Of a DNA stretch of 33,150 nt, positions 1 to 9,732 are shown piece by piece. Source of the stretch: Chara braunii (lineage: Eukaryota > Streptophyta > Charophyceae > Charales > Characeae); contig BFEA01000085.1 of the NCBI GenBank assembly GCA_003427395.1, forward strand, positions 3,628,064-3,661,213, given 5' to 3'. The stretch's first letter is position 1. The number at the start of each line of letters is the position of its first letter. The notes beneath the pieces are model-generated. The model was given only the letters and a program-made list of their open reading frames with translations. It did no database searches and was not told where the DNA came from. The position numbers and the translations under genes were made by a program.

Positions 1-236
1 TGGGATAGTGAGTTGCATCGCCTATAATTGTTTTTTTTTTGTTTTTTTTGGGGGGGGGCGGGCGGGGGGTGTATGGGGGGCAGCTATTCACGTAATAGAT
101 ATGGATGCAAGGGGACCCCTGCAAGCATAGCTGCCTCTCACCATCGAGAGGATGCATGTTGTGCATGTTGTGCCCGGCCCTAATCGGCTGTGGTCAGGGG
201 GTAGGGTGGGGCCGCCGGTGGGGGATGCCGGCTCCC

Positions 237-369
237 ACAAAGACCGAGCATTTCCCCCCCGAACACAAAGACCGAGCATTTCCCCCCCCAACACAAAGAC
301 CGAGCATTTCGCCCCCCAACACAAAGACCGAGCATTTCGCCCCCCAACACAAAGACCGAGCATTTCGCC
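237..369. repeat. 28-29 bp tandem repeat, five units
   Basis: Five head-to-tail units each start with acaaagaccgagcatttc followed by a C-run and 'aac'. The units differ only in the C-run length and one C/G change, and the last is truncated. No unique spacers lie between units. The region has open frames in several directions, which follow from the repeat and are not evidence of a gene. Confidence 0.93.
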
Positions 370-529
370 AGCAGCTGCGCCTCCCATCTACTTCACTCGC
401 CCGCCCCCATGGAGTAACAACAGTGTGTATAGCCAGCACTCACACACCCACACCCACCCGTGATGGCCAACGACCCGCCTAAGCAAGCCAACTATCTTGG
501 CTGGTTGGTTGGCACTAAGCGAGCCCAGG

Positions 530-602
530 CGGTGAGTGGGGATTAAACCCACGACGTGCTGAATGCACTTACGTGCCTAACCAACTGAGATACGAGTAGC
601 GA
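530..602 (-). mobile_element. tRNA-derived SINE head or tRNA pseudogene
   Basis: Read on the minus strand this stretch has an A-box-like D-arm (TCTCAGTTGGTTAG), then an anticodon-like region, then a T-arm GTGGG-TTTAATC-CCCAC with a perfect 5-bp stem and a B-box-like loop. Spacing fits an RNA polymerase III internal promoter. The acceptor stem does not close, so a working tRNA is unlikely. A tRNA-derived SINE head is the better reading. On the minus strand the body would continue to about 470, where a short hairpin (AGCCAA...TTGGCT) is seen. Confidence 0.55.
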
Positions 603-664
603 TAGGTAGGTAGTGAGAGGTGAAATTGAGAGAAGGATAAAAAAAATAAAAAAAAATAAAAAAA

Positions 665-850
665 TGCGGTCATTGTTGCTGTATCTTGGATGGCAGTTGC
701 CTCAAATTCAGCTAATATACCGTATTCAGCTATACCAGCAGGCAGGACCTCCCGTCTTCACCCGAATAGAAAAAGTACGGTTATAATTTGCTGTATCTAG
801 AGTGAAAGTTGCGTCAAATACAGCTATAATCACCGCGCGTTCTATTCGGG
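665..850. mobile_element. Palindromic MITE (761-850) with degenerate relative beside it (665-727)
   Basis: The 90-bp segment 761-850 is an inverted repeat: it begins CCCGAATAGAA and ends TTCTATTCGGG. Inside, matching arms carry CGG, TAAT and GCTGTAT / ATACAGC. The stretch 665-727 has the same order (CGGTCATT, GCTGTATCTTGGA, then CAGCT and ACCGTATTC) in decayed form. The arms resemble those of the 3206-3370 palindrome, so all three look like one miniature foldback family. No clear target-site duplication was found. Confidence 0.6.
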
Positions 851-1020
851 GGAATACAGATAGACAGAGGTAACCGGTGCGAAACATAGCCGAATAGCCG
901 ATCATCTTGGCTGTTAGACTTGACGACTATGCATGCATGCATGCATGCTGGGGCAGTGGGGGTCCCATTTTCTCCTTTTTTGCCTTTTTTTTTTTTTTTT
1001 TTCCTGGCTGGGNGGGAATC

Positions 1021-1660
1021 GAGTCCCACCTAGAGCGTTGAGTTTTCTCAACGCTGCGCTTTCTATCACGTGTGGCATGGTGGGACGGAGCTCTGCCGTT
1101 GATGTATTGCGAATCTAACGGTACCAAAATACAGGAGAATAACCTATTAGATTTAGTCATTTTGTAGAAGTTTTCTTTGACGTGAAATCCGTTTTGTAGT
1201 ATGCGTTGGCCCTTTTGGTTTGGGCGGGAAGCCATTTTCCATTGAGAAAACTACCCTCCCGAGGGTAGGGTACATTTCTCAACGGCAGTGCCTTTCCTTT
1301 TTTTGGTTTTTGAAGACCTCATTGCATCCTGAAACGGAGGAACTCTGACAGCTGTGTTTGGCTGTCTGGCATCAAACTCGTTTCCTTCTTTGGGCAATGA
1401 ATGCATTTGGCCATCCACGTCGTCCCTGTCCATTTTACAAATGGTGACCTCCTGTCCCCTCACCACGGGGAGTATCCCTTTTCACGGAGACTTTCACTCC
1501 GACTGTTCCAGACATGTTTCATTTCTCCGAGTTACGTTATAGGAGAAAAGCTGTTTCTAGCGTTTTTTTCAGTTTTTTAATTTCTTGTTTTGAATGTATT
1601 AATGTCGAAATGGCCTCACACCGATGAGTTTTTTAAACTCAACATCGTTAGGTGGGACCA
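1021..1660. mobile_element. Putative non-autonomous element with hairpin-bearing inverted ends
   Basis: The left end (1021-1060) reads GAGTCCCACCTAG followed by a perfect 9-bp hairpin AGCGTTGAG-tttt-CTCAACGCT. The reverse complement of 1618-1660 reads GGTCCCACCTAacGATG followed by TTGAGTTT and AAACTC, the same layout. A further palindrome (CTACCCTC-cc-GAGGGTAG flanked by TTGAGAAA/TTTCTCAA) sits at 1242-1282. The interior shows no coding potential. Boundaries are approximate and no target-site duplication was found. Confidence 0.42.
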
Positions 1661-1719
1661 GACCCCAGCTTCCGTTTGAAGCATTAAACGTTTAGCATCA
1701 TGGAAAATCGACCTCAGAC

Positions 1720-2428
1720 CAGGGTAACCGGCGTTTGGCCGTCCCAAACGCCCGAACGTATGGGACCCCTTACGGCCGAACGTGGACCCAAAAAAAAGAA
1801 AAAGTGATCAAAAAAATCTGAAAAAAAGATATGTTATGGAGAACAATAAATTAAACAAGATTTGCCTGAGCATTACATCCGAATTCCTTACCAAATTTGA
1901 AATAAAAATAAAATACGGAAAACAAATACTAATAATAAAAATAAATAGAAATAGAAAGAGAATTAAATTTAGTGAGTGAAAGAGCATGTTTTCGACACCG
2001 CCATGTTTGGCGATTTCTGATTTTTTTTTGGCATAGCTAAATGCCCTGAAAATTTACAGATGAGTACTTACAAAACCCACTTAAAAAGTTTCAAAAAATA
2101 ATAAAATTGTTTAGACCCCGAACTAAAGTGAAAACAAAAAGTAAAAAGCGAAAAAATATGTGGGCGAGCACGTTTTGACACCGCCATCTTTGGCGATTTT
2201 TAATTCTTATTTGGCTTAGCCAAATGACTTGAAAATTTACAGGCATGTACCTCACGTCATAGAGAACTTACAAAAAAACATTCAGAAAAAAACCATTATT
2301 TTTAGGCTCCGAAATAATTTTTGGCGGGGGCCGAACGCCGTCGGGTTCGGACCCCGTACGGGACCCCGAATGGCTGTACGTACGAAGGTCTGCCCGGGGA
2401 CCTCCGTACGTACGGGCTGGTGACCCTG
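1720..2428. mobile_element. hAT-like non-autonomous DNA transposon
   Basis: The element starts CAGGGTAACCGGC and its right end, reverse-complemented, starts CAGGGTCACCAGC, so the terminal inverted repeats match at 11 of 13 positions and begin CAGGG as hAT elements do. It is flanked by 8-bp direct repeats CCTCAGAC (1712-1719) and CCCCAGAC (2429-2436), with one mismatch; 8 bp is the hAT duplication length. Subterminal parts are rich in CGAACG/CGTACG motifs. The 709-bp interior has no transposase, so mobility would depend on another copy. The core 1829-1904 recurs at 9425-9498 and 17744-17815. Confidence 0.7.
1981..2330. repeat. Internal tandem duplication inside the hAT-like element
   Basis: Two diverged units of roughly 170-180 bp start at 1981 and 2164. 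Both run through 'gagca.gtttt..acaccgccat', 'tttggcgattt', 'ggc.tagc.aaatg', 'tgaaaatttacag' and 'acttacaaaa', then reach 'ttta(g)..c.ccgaa'. The second unit has a short insertion near 2250. Confidence 0.65.
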
Positions 2429-2605
2429 CCCCAGACTGTATTTTGCATGATTACTACTTTCCTATTCGGGGAGGATTATTGATTGCCCAGATCCCAAAGG
2501 GCTTTTTTTTTTTTTTTTTTTTTTTTTGTGACCGTAGTTTTTTCACTACCGTGGTGGTGGGCCTTCGCCCCACTACTTCGGCCGGCCTGGCCGTGCCGTC
2601 ACTAT

Positions 2606-2792
2606 GGGCTTCGCCACACTACCCACCAGAGCAAAAAAATTACGAGTGCATCTCCCCGCAGAAGGTTGCAAGATACATCAGTTGTTATTCAATGTATTGA
2701 ATTTCATGGTAACGGATGAATTATGCCATGATTTGGGGAAAGATGCACTCGCTGTATGTATATTTCGTTTCGCGAGCGGTGTGGCGACCCCC
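2606..2792. mobile_element. Foldback miniature element, CGCCACAC family, copy 1
   Basis: The left arm has GGGCTTCGCCACAC and, 23 bp further in, CGAGTGCATCTCCCC. The right arm, reverse-complemented, has GGGGGTCGCCACAC and then CGAGTGCATCTTTCCCC. The centre is unpaired. The same tip motif occurs at 4331-4453. No target-site duplication was identified. Confidence 0.5.
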
Positions 2793-3059
2793 GATCATGC
2801 CCATCTCAGAGGAAGTCTCGCCGCAAACCATGCACACTTCCGCATGCTACTCTATTTCTTTTTTTTTCTTCTTCTTCTTTTTCTTTTTCGGTGATGTCGG
2901 CCTTTGGTGATATCCACATCGCAAAAGTCACCAGCTAGCTCCAGTTTTTTTTTTTTCAGACTGTAAATGGTTTATCCGGCATATGGGTGCGCCGGCCGGG
3001 TTAGACCATCCATCACCTGTGGAATAAAGCACGCTTAAAAAGTTGCAGTCTTTGGGTTT

Positions 3060-3167
3060 AACAAAGACATACTCAAGGTAATTTTGAGTTTTCTGGCTTG
3101 CTAATATTTCATTAACAAAGACATACTCCACGTAATTTTGAGTTTTCTCACTTGCTAATATTTGATT
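3060..3167. repeat. 54-bp tandem duplication
   Basis: Two adjacent 54-bp units begin at 3060 and 3114, each starting aacaaagacatactc and ending ttgctaatattt.att. They differ at about five positions. The duplication accounts for the repeated reading frame on the opposite strand. Confidence 0.92.
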
Positions 3168-3205
3168 CCGTCGGCATTCCAACTCACAAAGTCAGGTCCG
3201 TTTAT

Positions 3206-3370
3206 CCATAGCTACCTTCTTCCCCGGAATACAACGTACGGTCATTATGGCTGTATTTGGAGCATCTTTAAGTCCAAATACAACCATAATGGCTGTACTT
3301 GGAGCATCTTTAAGTCCAAATACAGCCATAATGACCGTACGTTGTATTCCGGGGAAGAGGGTAGCGATTG
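3206..3370. mobile_element. Palindromic MITE with perfect 43-bp arms
   Basis: Positions 3219-3261 are the exact reverse complement of the matching right arm, which ends at about 3359 (tips CTTCCCCGG / CCGGGGAAG). Imperfect pairing continues outward through GCTACC / GGTAGC. The centre holds two tandem copies of a 42-bp unit, each itself near-palindromic (ggctgta.ttgga ... tccaaataca.cc), so the whole can fold as one long stem or as two successive hairpins. It abuts the mitochondrial insert that starts at 3386. Confidence 0.8.
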
Positions 3371-3385
3371 ATGGGTTATTCAACC

Positions 3386-3794
<409 letters not shown>

Positions 3795-4156
3795 TGTTTA
3801 GCCAGATGGGGTTAGGTTCCTCCTCTATTTGCATTGCACGTCTGTTTTCTCATGTATTTACTCATTTAAGCTTTCTTTTCTCCCCAACTATGACGATGAT
3901 GACCAGTTGGATGACAGATAATGCGCACGACAAAAAATTAAATAAGAAATCTAAAATGCGCACCATCGAAGTAAGAATTGTCACGAGCATAGTATGAATG
4001 AAATGTACTAGCTTTTTTTTTTCTTTTTTTTTTTCCCTTCCCTTCCCTGGAGATAAGCTTTCGTAAACATGCAGATTGCATTTTTTTTTTCCTGTTTTTT
4101 TAAGCGTGTTTGGAAATTAATTTGGTCATGCCTTGTGACTATAATAACAATGTTAG

Positions 4157-4182
4157 CTATGGTGGTGGTGGTGGTGGTGGTG

Positions 4183-4242
<60 letters not shown>

Positions 4243-4252
4243 ACGACGACGG

Positions 4253-4319
<67 letters not shown>
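4157..4319. repeat. Compound trinucleotide microsatellite (TGG)n(TGC)n(TGA)n
   Basis: A perfect run of TGG gives way to TGC and then to TGA, with one 'cgacgacgg' interruption near 4243. Every frame is open, giving runs of Asp, Ala, Met, His or Ser; these are repeat artefacts. Confidence 0.97.
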
Positions 4320-4330
4320 AGCAACATGGG

Positions 4331-4453
4331 GGGTCTCGCCACACCACTTACCAAATATGCAAAACGAGAATGAATCTTCCTGTAGAACCTGGGAAGGTTC
4401 ACCTCCATAGTTTTTGTCTTTCGTGTATTTGGTGAGTGGGCGCGGCGAGGCCC
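4331..4453. mobile_element. Foldback miniature element, CGCCACAC family, copy 2
   Basis: The left arm GGGTCTCGCCACACCACTTA matches the reverse complement of the right end, which starts GGGCCTCGCCGCGCC and continues into ACTCACCAAATA. The centre has a second palindrome GAACCT-ggg-AAGGTTC (about 4386-4401). The tip resembles that of 2606-2792. Confidence 0.5.
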
Positions 4454-5180
4454 TTACAGTTTCTCACGCCCGACCAGTTCACGAAAGAGAGAGAACTCAA
4501 AGGTAGAAGCGTAAAAATTAATCATGTCAACATCTACAACGACCCCCTCAAAGAAAAAGAGCGAAATTCAGTGAGGATGATGAATGGTGTCAAGGTCGAG
4601 AATGGCAACAAACGTAAAACTTTATCGTCAGAAGCTCGACAACGATGAGAAGCCCAAAGGCTAAAGCCCAAAACTTCAGCGTGTCAAACACACTACCAAT
4701 AACAACAGCAAAGAAGACTTGCAGATCATATTTACTCTAAAAAAGAGGACAGAACGACTACCTTTAGACACGAACAACGACTGTCACAGCAAAACAAAAT
4801 TTTGATTTGTTTTCTAAACAAGAGGATAACAAACTTTTGATTTGTTTTCTAAACAGGAGTCAATCCTCCTTTGCGAGCTCCCTCCGCTGTCGAGGGTGTG
4901 GTGGTCGGCCGTTCGCCCTTGACGCGCGCACCCACGCTGGGGGAAACCTGTTGACAGATTGGAACGAATTGGGCGGCGGGGGGCGGGGAAAGAGGGGGGC
5001 GGGAACGGGGGAGGGGGGAGTGGAAGGGGGAAGGGGACCGTCTAGGGCTCCGCACGGAAAGAAAAGAGCGGATGAAGGATTGCCGGTTGCACATGCTGAG
5101 AGGGAGAAGGGCGGTTGTCTGCACCCGGTATGTACATGGATTGATGATCGTCAACGAAGGACTGCAGGTGCAACGCCGTA
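4454..5180. other. No recognised gene; direct repeat and G-rich run
   Basis: No coding signal was recognised. A 24-bp direct repeat 'ttttgatttgttttctaaac' plus a few bases occurs at about 4800 and 4835. Positions 4971-5036 hold dense G-runs (ggcggggggcgggg, gaggggggcggg and similar), giving quadruplex potential on the plus strand. The open frame across this stretch (4807-5181) has a low-complexity Gly/Arg composition that reflects the G-runs. Confidence 0.5.
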
Positions 5181-5183
5181 GAA

Positions 5184-5240
5184 AGAAGGGCGCTTGGACG
5201 AGGTACTTTAGCAATTAAGGTCCACCCCAAGCGCCCTTCT
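5184..5240. repeat. Hairpin with 14-bp perfect stem
   Basis: AGAAGGGCGCTTGG (5184-5197) pairs perfectly with CCAAGCGCCCTTCT (5227-5240) across a 29-nt loop. Further weak pairing outward (gaaa/tttc) is possible. It could be a miniature element end or a structured RNA; nothing decides between them. Confidence 0.6.
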
Positions 5241-5430
5241 CTCTTTCTCTCTGTACTTTCGAATTGCCTTTTATATACATCCGTTAGTCCTCCTTTTCAC
5301 CAGACTGAGTGCACTTGTATGTTTCTCACTGAAGACCATGGTCTCATCAATCGAGATCAAAATGGTGCCTTGCGGGTGGAGGTATTTTGGACTCGCCCCT
5401 CACAAACTCAAAATTAGCCGGCCAAGGAAC

Positions 5431-5431
5431 G

Positions 5432-5469
<38 letters not shown>

Positions 5470-5498
5470 ATGACGCCGCTTGAATGAGTGATTTCAAC

Positions 5499-5569
<71 letters not shown>
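5431..5569. repeat. Microsatellites (GC)n(GA)n and (GT)n
   Basis: A (GC)8(GA)12 compound tract (5431-5470) is followed 30 bp later by an uninterrupted (GT)n at 5501-5569. The GC-to-GA compound recurs at 12353-12530. Confidence 0.97.
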
Positions 5570-5570
<1 letters not shown>

Positions 5571-5955
5571 AAATGATGGGCAAAGTGGCCGTGTGTAGAG
5601 ACTCATAATTTTCGAAATAGTGGAATGATCCCGATATAATGCAATCAAAATCGACATGTTTATAGTCTTGCCATGGGGCGCTAAGAAGCAAGATATGGAG
5701 AGAAAAGTTCAGGACAGTGGAGCGAGTTGTAGGCTGCGGTGTGGTGGTGCAGAGTAGCCGGGTAGCATAGTGCTAGTGTAAACGATACGAGGGGAGGGTG
5801 TGCCAGTCGGCAAAAAATGGAGGTCCCCCATCAATCTTCCTCCAGGTTATTCAACCTTGCAGGGCATCCAATCTTGCACAAAACATCCTTGATCTATTGC
5901 TTACAAGCACACTCGGCACAGTGACAGAAGTGGACAAACAAAAACCCTTCCGGGC
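5570..5955. other. No recognised feature
   Basis: Unique-looking sequence with no open frame that resembles a known family. It lies between the (GT)n tract and the inverted LINE fragment, and could hold the left insertion boundary of that LINE. Confidence 0.4.
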
Positions 5956-6547
5956 TCAACACATAATCCCTCCCGTACATCTATCCTTTCCTTGCTTCCT
6001 TTTCCTTCCCCATTCCTTATGACGTTTACTCGTTCTCTTTCCCTCAAGCCTCTTCTCTTCCACATGCAGTAGGGCTATGTGACACCCGCGGGCAAATCGG
6101 CCGCCGCGGCGGGAAAAGTCGGCTGCGGCCGTGGCCAAGAGGCCTACTTTGGCCCAGTTAACCCTCATGTCTGATAGCTTACAAAATCGGTCCATCAATC
6201 GACGAACTTCCTCCATGTTTTCCGCTGAGGCTTCCGCCATGAGGGTAAGATCATCAGCAAAGAGCGAACAGATAGGGACTGCCTCCTCGGGGATAGAGGT
6301 TACCCTTATTTTCTTAATTTGCCTGTGAGTACGCAGATTCGCCGTCAATGCTTCCATGATTATTACGAACAGAAAGGGGGCGATCGGGTCGCCTTGGCGA
6401 ACCGATTGCTCTAGACGGATGGGGGGAGCTAGTCTGCCATTCACCTGCACCCGCGTCGTAGCATTTTGATGAAGGATCTTCACCCAGCGTCTAAAAACCG
6501 GGTCGAAATTGAGTTTCTCTAACGGAAGGCTGGTGGATACATTACCA
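5956..6547 (-). pseudogene. LINE reverse transcriptase fragment (inverted part of LINE copy 1)
   Basis: The minus-strand frame encodes part of the palm of a non-LTR retrotransposon reverse transcriptase. In order it shows W-V-K-I-L-H-Q-N-A-T-T-R with V-Q-V-N-G (the usual 'N-T-S-R-V-x-V-N-G' region), then R-Q-G-D-P-x-x-P-F-L-F, then the catalytic F-A-D-D-L box, then V-N-W-A-K. The frame stays open upstream of the first Met as far as about 6547. The enzyme would copy the element RNA at a nicked target. Endonuclease, fingers and thumb are missing, and the last 45 or so codons after ATAAADFSRR look like unrelated flank. It lies head-to-head with the 3' part of a LINE on the plus strand that starts at about 6590. 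Confidence 0.82.
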
Positions 6548-6589
6548 AGGGGCCCAACCGCCGGAATCTCTGCAGATTAGATGGCTTAA

Positions 6590-8650
6590 CTATCGGCAGA
6601 AGGGCAACCACCCTCAAATGATGAATGGCTGATGCAGCCGGTCCTTGGAAAGCTGAACAGTTGGAAGGATAGCAGAACTTCGCTGATGGGACGAGCTTTG
6701 GTAATCAATAACGTAGCACTAGCCTCATTATGGTATAAAACAACACTCTGGTCACTCAACAAATCGGCCACGACCACCCTCCAACGACAGGTGGCGGCAT
6801 TCCTATGGAGGGGGAATCACGAGTGTCCTAATGTTATTAGCAGAGTGGCCTGGCAACCATAAACCAAAGGAGGGTTGGGGATCATAGACCCATCTAGCCA
6901 GATGATGGCCTTAGCCTTGCAGTGGATTAAACACTTACTCCTTAACCCACAGACCCCCTGGACAGCACTGGCACTACAACAGATGTCCAGGCTGGCCCCA
7001 GTGGCCCCCCTGGACACAGACCCGACGTCTTGCACCTTAAAAAAGATGAACCCGATACGGACAGGCAAGCAGCCAGAAGGGACCTCCAAAAAGATGCTTT
7101 CTGAACTTCCCTTATAAAAACATGGAGGAAACTCCCCCCCCCCGGATAAAGTGTCACCACTGCGCTGGGAGGAAGTATATAGACAACCCCTCTTCGGCAG
7201 CCGGTGGATAACAGACTCTAACAATAGGGTGCTACGGTGCACGGATTCCCCCTGGAAAGGATGAACCAAAAACGGTGTCCTAAGAGTAGGACATATTTGG
7301 GATCAGGGGCGGGGCGACTGGATATCCGAACCTAAGTTAAGAGAAAAATTGAGATACTGTCACAAAGTAGGGGAAGCATTGGAGACAATCGTCTTTGATT
7401 GAGTGCGTATTCTCAAGAAGGGACCGACGCTGGAAGAAAGCGATTGGGTGGGCATAAAAGACCAAGAGGGGGTAGTGGGAAATGTAGTGGACACACGGCC
7501 ATCACGAGAAGGGGGGAGAGAAATATTAGTCAACCTTTTCCATAGAGCCTCAGACGATAGGCTTATGAGAATGGAAGGAGACAAGGTACAATGGCATAAA
7601 AGATCAGAATTATACTGAATCCTGGTCTTAAAAGAAAGGGATGGATGGCTGGCATACAAACCAACCACTCCCATCTCACACCTTGGCTTTGATCCGACAA
7701 ACTGGACCTGGACACTAACCATAGGTAAAGGAAAACAAGGGCAGCGACAACTACACACACTGTCAGTCAAATCAACTTATAGGCTGCTGCGCCCCAAAAG
7801 AAACTTAAAAGGCATAGTAGAGGACAGGTGGATGAGACACCTAAATATGGGAAAAGAGGCCCTTCGCTCAGTAAGATGGTTTAGACTAAGTAGGGCCTCC
7901 CCGACGAAAGTGTTGTCACTGCAATGGCAAATTGAACACCGCTGCCTACCCACAAACGACTGGCTGATTGATAAAACAACCCTGGAACAACGAGGGCTAG
8001 CCTTGCCGTGGTGCAAACTTTGCTCATCGACCTTTCCACTAAGATGCCGACCAAAAACAATTGAGCATATCTTCCTGCAGTGCCCGGGGTCAGTATGGCT
8101 ATGGAGATGGTGGGACAGGGTTTGGAGACAGATGGGCACCACAATCACTTGGCCATGGGATTGGAAGGCAATACTGTGCCAAACATGGCACCCGGAACAG
8201 GCCACATCCTTCAAAGAGAACATGTTTAAAATTGGGAGGCGGGCGATGCTCTGGGCGCTATGCAGGAGACGTTGTGTTTATGAAATGGAGGCAGTAAGAC
8301 TGGATGGCCAAATCTTACAGGAAGAAATTAGACTGTATGTGCAACCTGAGATTACTACTCAATGGGAAAAAGTAAAAAAAAAATTAATAACCCTACATAT
8401 TATAACATAAATCAAGAAACACATCCAACAATTCACCAAGGATTGGCTGGGGGGGCCCCAGGGGAAGCCCATTGCAAACATTCGATGGGCGGGGGAAGGG
8501 GAAGGAGAAGGGGGGGGGGAATTGTGGGACAAAATGGCAGGAACTACCAGCTTCTTTTTCAAGAATGGACAGATATCCAACAGGACATCCCTTGGCGCCC
8601 TGCTTCGGACTTCCCCGACCCTTTCCCACCACCAGCTCTAGCTATGGTAG
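6590..8650 (+). pseudogene. LINE ORF2 C-terminal region with zf-RVT domain, broken
   Basis: The translated pieces, in order, show: W-K-x-S-R-T-S-L-M-G-R-A-L-V-I-N-N-V, the 'LSLxGR' segment that follows the polymerase in plant LINEs; K-x-G-L-G-I-I-D after an in-frame stop where a Trp/Cys is usual; then about 7150-7600 with several stops. The open stretch 7832-8410 carries LQWQIEHRCLPT, C-K-L-C (Cys pair), IEHIFLQCPG (His and Cys) and MFKIGRRAMLWALCRRRC, a zf-RVT zinc-binding domain. A further C-terminal block with FPDPFPP and QWYG (about 8560-8660) is conserved in copy 2. Multiple stops and frame changes show it is dead. Partner copy: 24560-26230, same order of blocks. Confidence 0.85.
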
Positions 8651-9055
8651 GGGAGCAGTGGTATGGAGGAGGGGATTCCTAGTAGAAGGAAACAGCAAGA
8701 CACAAGGATCGGGCAAAGGAGAAACGACACCGGGTAGCGAGTAGGGGGGAGGGTGGGAGGGTGGAATTAGCATGTAACTGTCATGGCTGGGTCAAAATAG
8801 ATACAACTTTTACCTCCACCCCTTTCTTCCCCTTCCAACTGCCTGGTAGGAATGCAGTGGTGTGGTATGGATGGATGAAAAGCCAAGTCAAGGGTCAAAG
8901 ATCTTAGTAGTAAATATAAAGCGACACCCCTTAGTGCCAGGCCTTATCAGCTTTAGATGGCGCCCTTCTTTGGAGGGTGAAGAGGCACAGACTAGGGGAT
9001 CTCACAGTTACTGGTCTCATGGTTTTCAGACAGTATCATTGGCTGTATATGGGAC

Positions 9056-9103
9056 GCTGGACCCGTTTTCCAGCAGGTGACGCTCCCCACCAATAGATGG
9101 AGC
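9056..9103 (+). other. LINE 3' tail double hairpin, copy 1
   Basis: Hairpin 1: GCTGGA-7 nt-TCCAGC (9056-9074). Hairpin 2: GCTCC-12 nt-GGAGC (9082-9103), with AATAGAT in the loop. In LINEs with a structured 3' end the reverse transcriptase binds such hairpins to start copying; that role is inferred here from the conservation in three copies. Confidence 0.65.
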
Positions 9104-9224
9104 CTCTCCCCCCCCAGGTGTTAGTGGTGTCCGCTCCTATCAGCATCATTAACACTAGAGTTGTTAAAAAAAGAAAAAAGAAAAAAGGAGGCCTTCTTTG
9201 GGGCCCGTTTCTTTGGGTAAATTT

Positions 9225-9330
9225 TTTATGGTAAGAAAATAAGAAAAAATAATAAAATAAAATGGGGTTGTAGGGTTTGCAAAACCCCACAACCCTATAA
9301 TTGTTTTTTTGAATTTGACTTGACTTCTAG
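9225..9330. repeat. Dispersed AT-rich repeat with small hairpin, copy 1
   Basis: An A-rich stretch leads into a palindrome GGGTTGTAGGGT-ttgcaa-AACCCcacaaccct and then TTTTTTTGAATTTGACTTGA. The same layout occurs at 11245-11345 (GGGGTTGTAGATC / GGTCTACAACCTC, then TTTTTTGAGCTTTGACTA). Confidence 0.5.
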
Positions 9331-9593
9331 GCTACCAGCGGGGCCGCCTGGGTCACCATATTTTCTGGCCGTGCACGGACTACCGTAGGGAAGGTCCCAG
9401 CCAAAAAAAAAAAAAAAAAAAAAACATGTTATGCAAAAAATAAACTGAACAACTTTTGCCTTAGCGTCACATCGAAATTCTTTACCAAATTTGAAATCAA
9501 AATTTGATTTGAAAAATAGTTTTTATTTTGTAAAATTTTAGTTTCTTTTTGGTCCGGTCAGGCAAGTGGACCCAGGCCACTGTGGTAACCTAG
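9327..9593. mobile_element. hAT-like non-autonomous element, short copy
   Basis: The left end CTAGGCTACCAGCGGGGCC matches the reverse-complemented right end CTAGGTTACCACAGTGGCC. It is flanked by CTTGACTT (9319-9326) and CTTGGTTT (9594-9601), an 8-bp duplication with two mismatches. The core (9425-9498: atgttat, acaacttttgcctta, tttaccaaatttgaaat) is shared with the elements at 1720-2428 and 17608-17957. It is 267 bp long with no coding sequence. Confidence 0.55.
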
Positions 9594-9732
9594 CTTGGTT
9601 TAAAATAAAAATAAAAAGAAAAACGAAAGTCGGTTAGAAAGAAAATAAAAATAAAAATAAAAGAAAAACAGGAATTTTTCTTTTTATTTTTTTCATGACT
9701 GATATGGAGTCCTAGAAAGGAAAGCAGGTAGT

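Larger units (their letters stand above)
6590..9190 (+). mobile_element. LINE copy 1, 3' part including 3' UTR
   Basis: The element runs from the segment after the reverse transcriptase palm to an A-rich tail (about 9165-9190). The 3' UTR ends in a conserved pair of hairpins at 9056-9074 and 9082-9103, also found in copies 2 and 3. The palm portion is present but inverted upstream (5956-6547). Target-site duplications were not found by eye. Confidence 0.75.

Noticed and set aside
237-369. CRISPR-like array of 28-29 bp repeats
   Set aside because: The units are directly adjacent with no spacers, and the context is eukaryotic. It is an ordinary tandem repeat.
1000-1060. SINE with B-box GACTCGATTCCC on the minus strand followed by poly(A)
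   Set aside because: The same bases are better explained as the left end of the inverted-repeat element at 1021-1660; no A-box is seen.
4110-4408. Open frames encoding poly-Asp, poly-Ala, poly-Met or poly-His
   Set aside because: All arise from the trinucleotide microsatellite; no flanking coding signal.
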